Of a stretch of 14,519 nt of DNA, positions 14,429-14,519 are shown piece after piece. The stretch comes from Antrodiella citrinella (lineage: Eukaryota > Basidiomycota > Agaricomycetes > Polyporales > Steccherinaceae). Under the pieces are notes generated by a model. It made no database searches. It saw nothing but the letters and a program-made list of their open reading frames with translations, and was not told the origin of the DNA. The stretch spans positions 1 through 14,519 of the forward strand of contig SGPM01000514.1 of NCBI GenBank assembly GCA_004802725.1, in the 5' to 3' direction. The position numbers were made by a program, and so were the translations under genes. Position 1 is the first letter of the stretch. Each line of letters opens with the position of its first letter.

Positions 14429-14519
14429 TCGGTCCTCCCACTTGCGGTCGCTGTCGCCGTTATAGTCGATGCAACGCTGATCGTCTTGACAGCGCATTCA
14501 TTGTCCCAAGAACTAAGTG

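Overview
The window looks like nuclear DNA of a filamentous basidiomycete, most likely an Agaricomycete. Candidate introns are about 46-70 nt long, with GTRNGT donors, CTNAC-type branch sites and CAG/TAG acceptors. Coding frames are GC-rich, and pyrimidine tracts sit just before start codons. Two large genes match protein styles I know from mushroom and polypore genomes: an F-box-like/LRR-like protein, and a very large protein of a lineage-specific uncharacterised family. I see no rRNA, tRNA, CRISPR array, recognisable transposase or reverse transcriptase.

Layout. Positions 1-1000 hold no convincing gene, but carry a G-quadruplex motif and a 47-bp tandem duplication. Positions 1013-2034 hold the most unusual feature: four tandem copies of an exon-intron-exon-intron cassette with a period of about 300 bp. 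Its introns (53-56 nt) sit at equivalent positions in successive units. All four units share a reading frame containing KLGVYTT, and three of them carry the same TGA where unit 3 has CGA. All 33 ambiguous bases of the window lie in or just after this array. Positions 2041-3090 are non-coding to my eye apart from a degenerate TTAGGG-like tract, whose core recurs near 11.3 kb. Positions 3093-4367 hold two candidate small hydrophobic proteins with nearby splice signals. Positions 4404-5153 (minus) contain a strongly acidic ORF built on a 15-bp minisatellite.

Positions 5795-9317 (plus) hold one large gene of about 1173 residues, interrupted by an apparent one-base frameshift in a T4 run at 6886-6889. 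Its centre is a long proline/serine-rich linker with a recent 120-bp duplication. Positions 9985-10300 carry degenerate repeats with a peptide match to that linker. Positions 10656-11081 hold a three-exon small gene of 103 residues, assembled here from splice signals. Positions 12052-13557 (minus) are an intact 501-residue F-box-like/LRR-like gene. The right end (13.6-14.5 kb) has a TATA-like element and a perfect 79-bp direct repeat, one copy of which is followed by an intron-like segment that the other lacks.

Nothing suggests a metabolic cluster or operon; genes appear independently transcribed on both strands. The main points of interest are the decayed tandem exon array, the frameshifted large gene and the small spliced genes.
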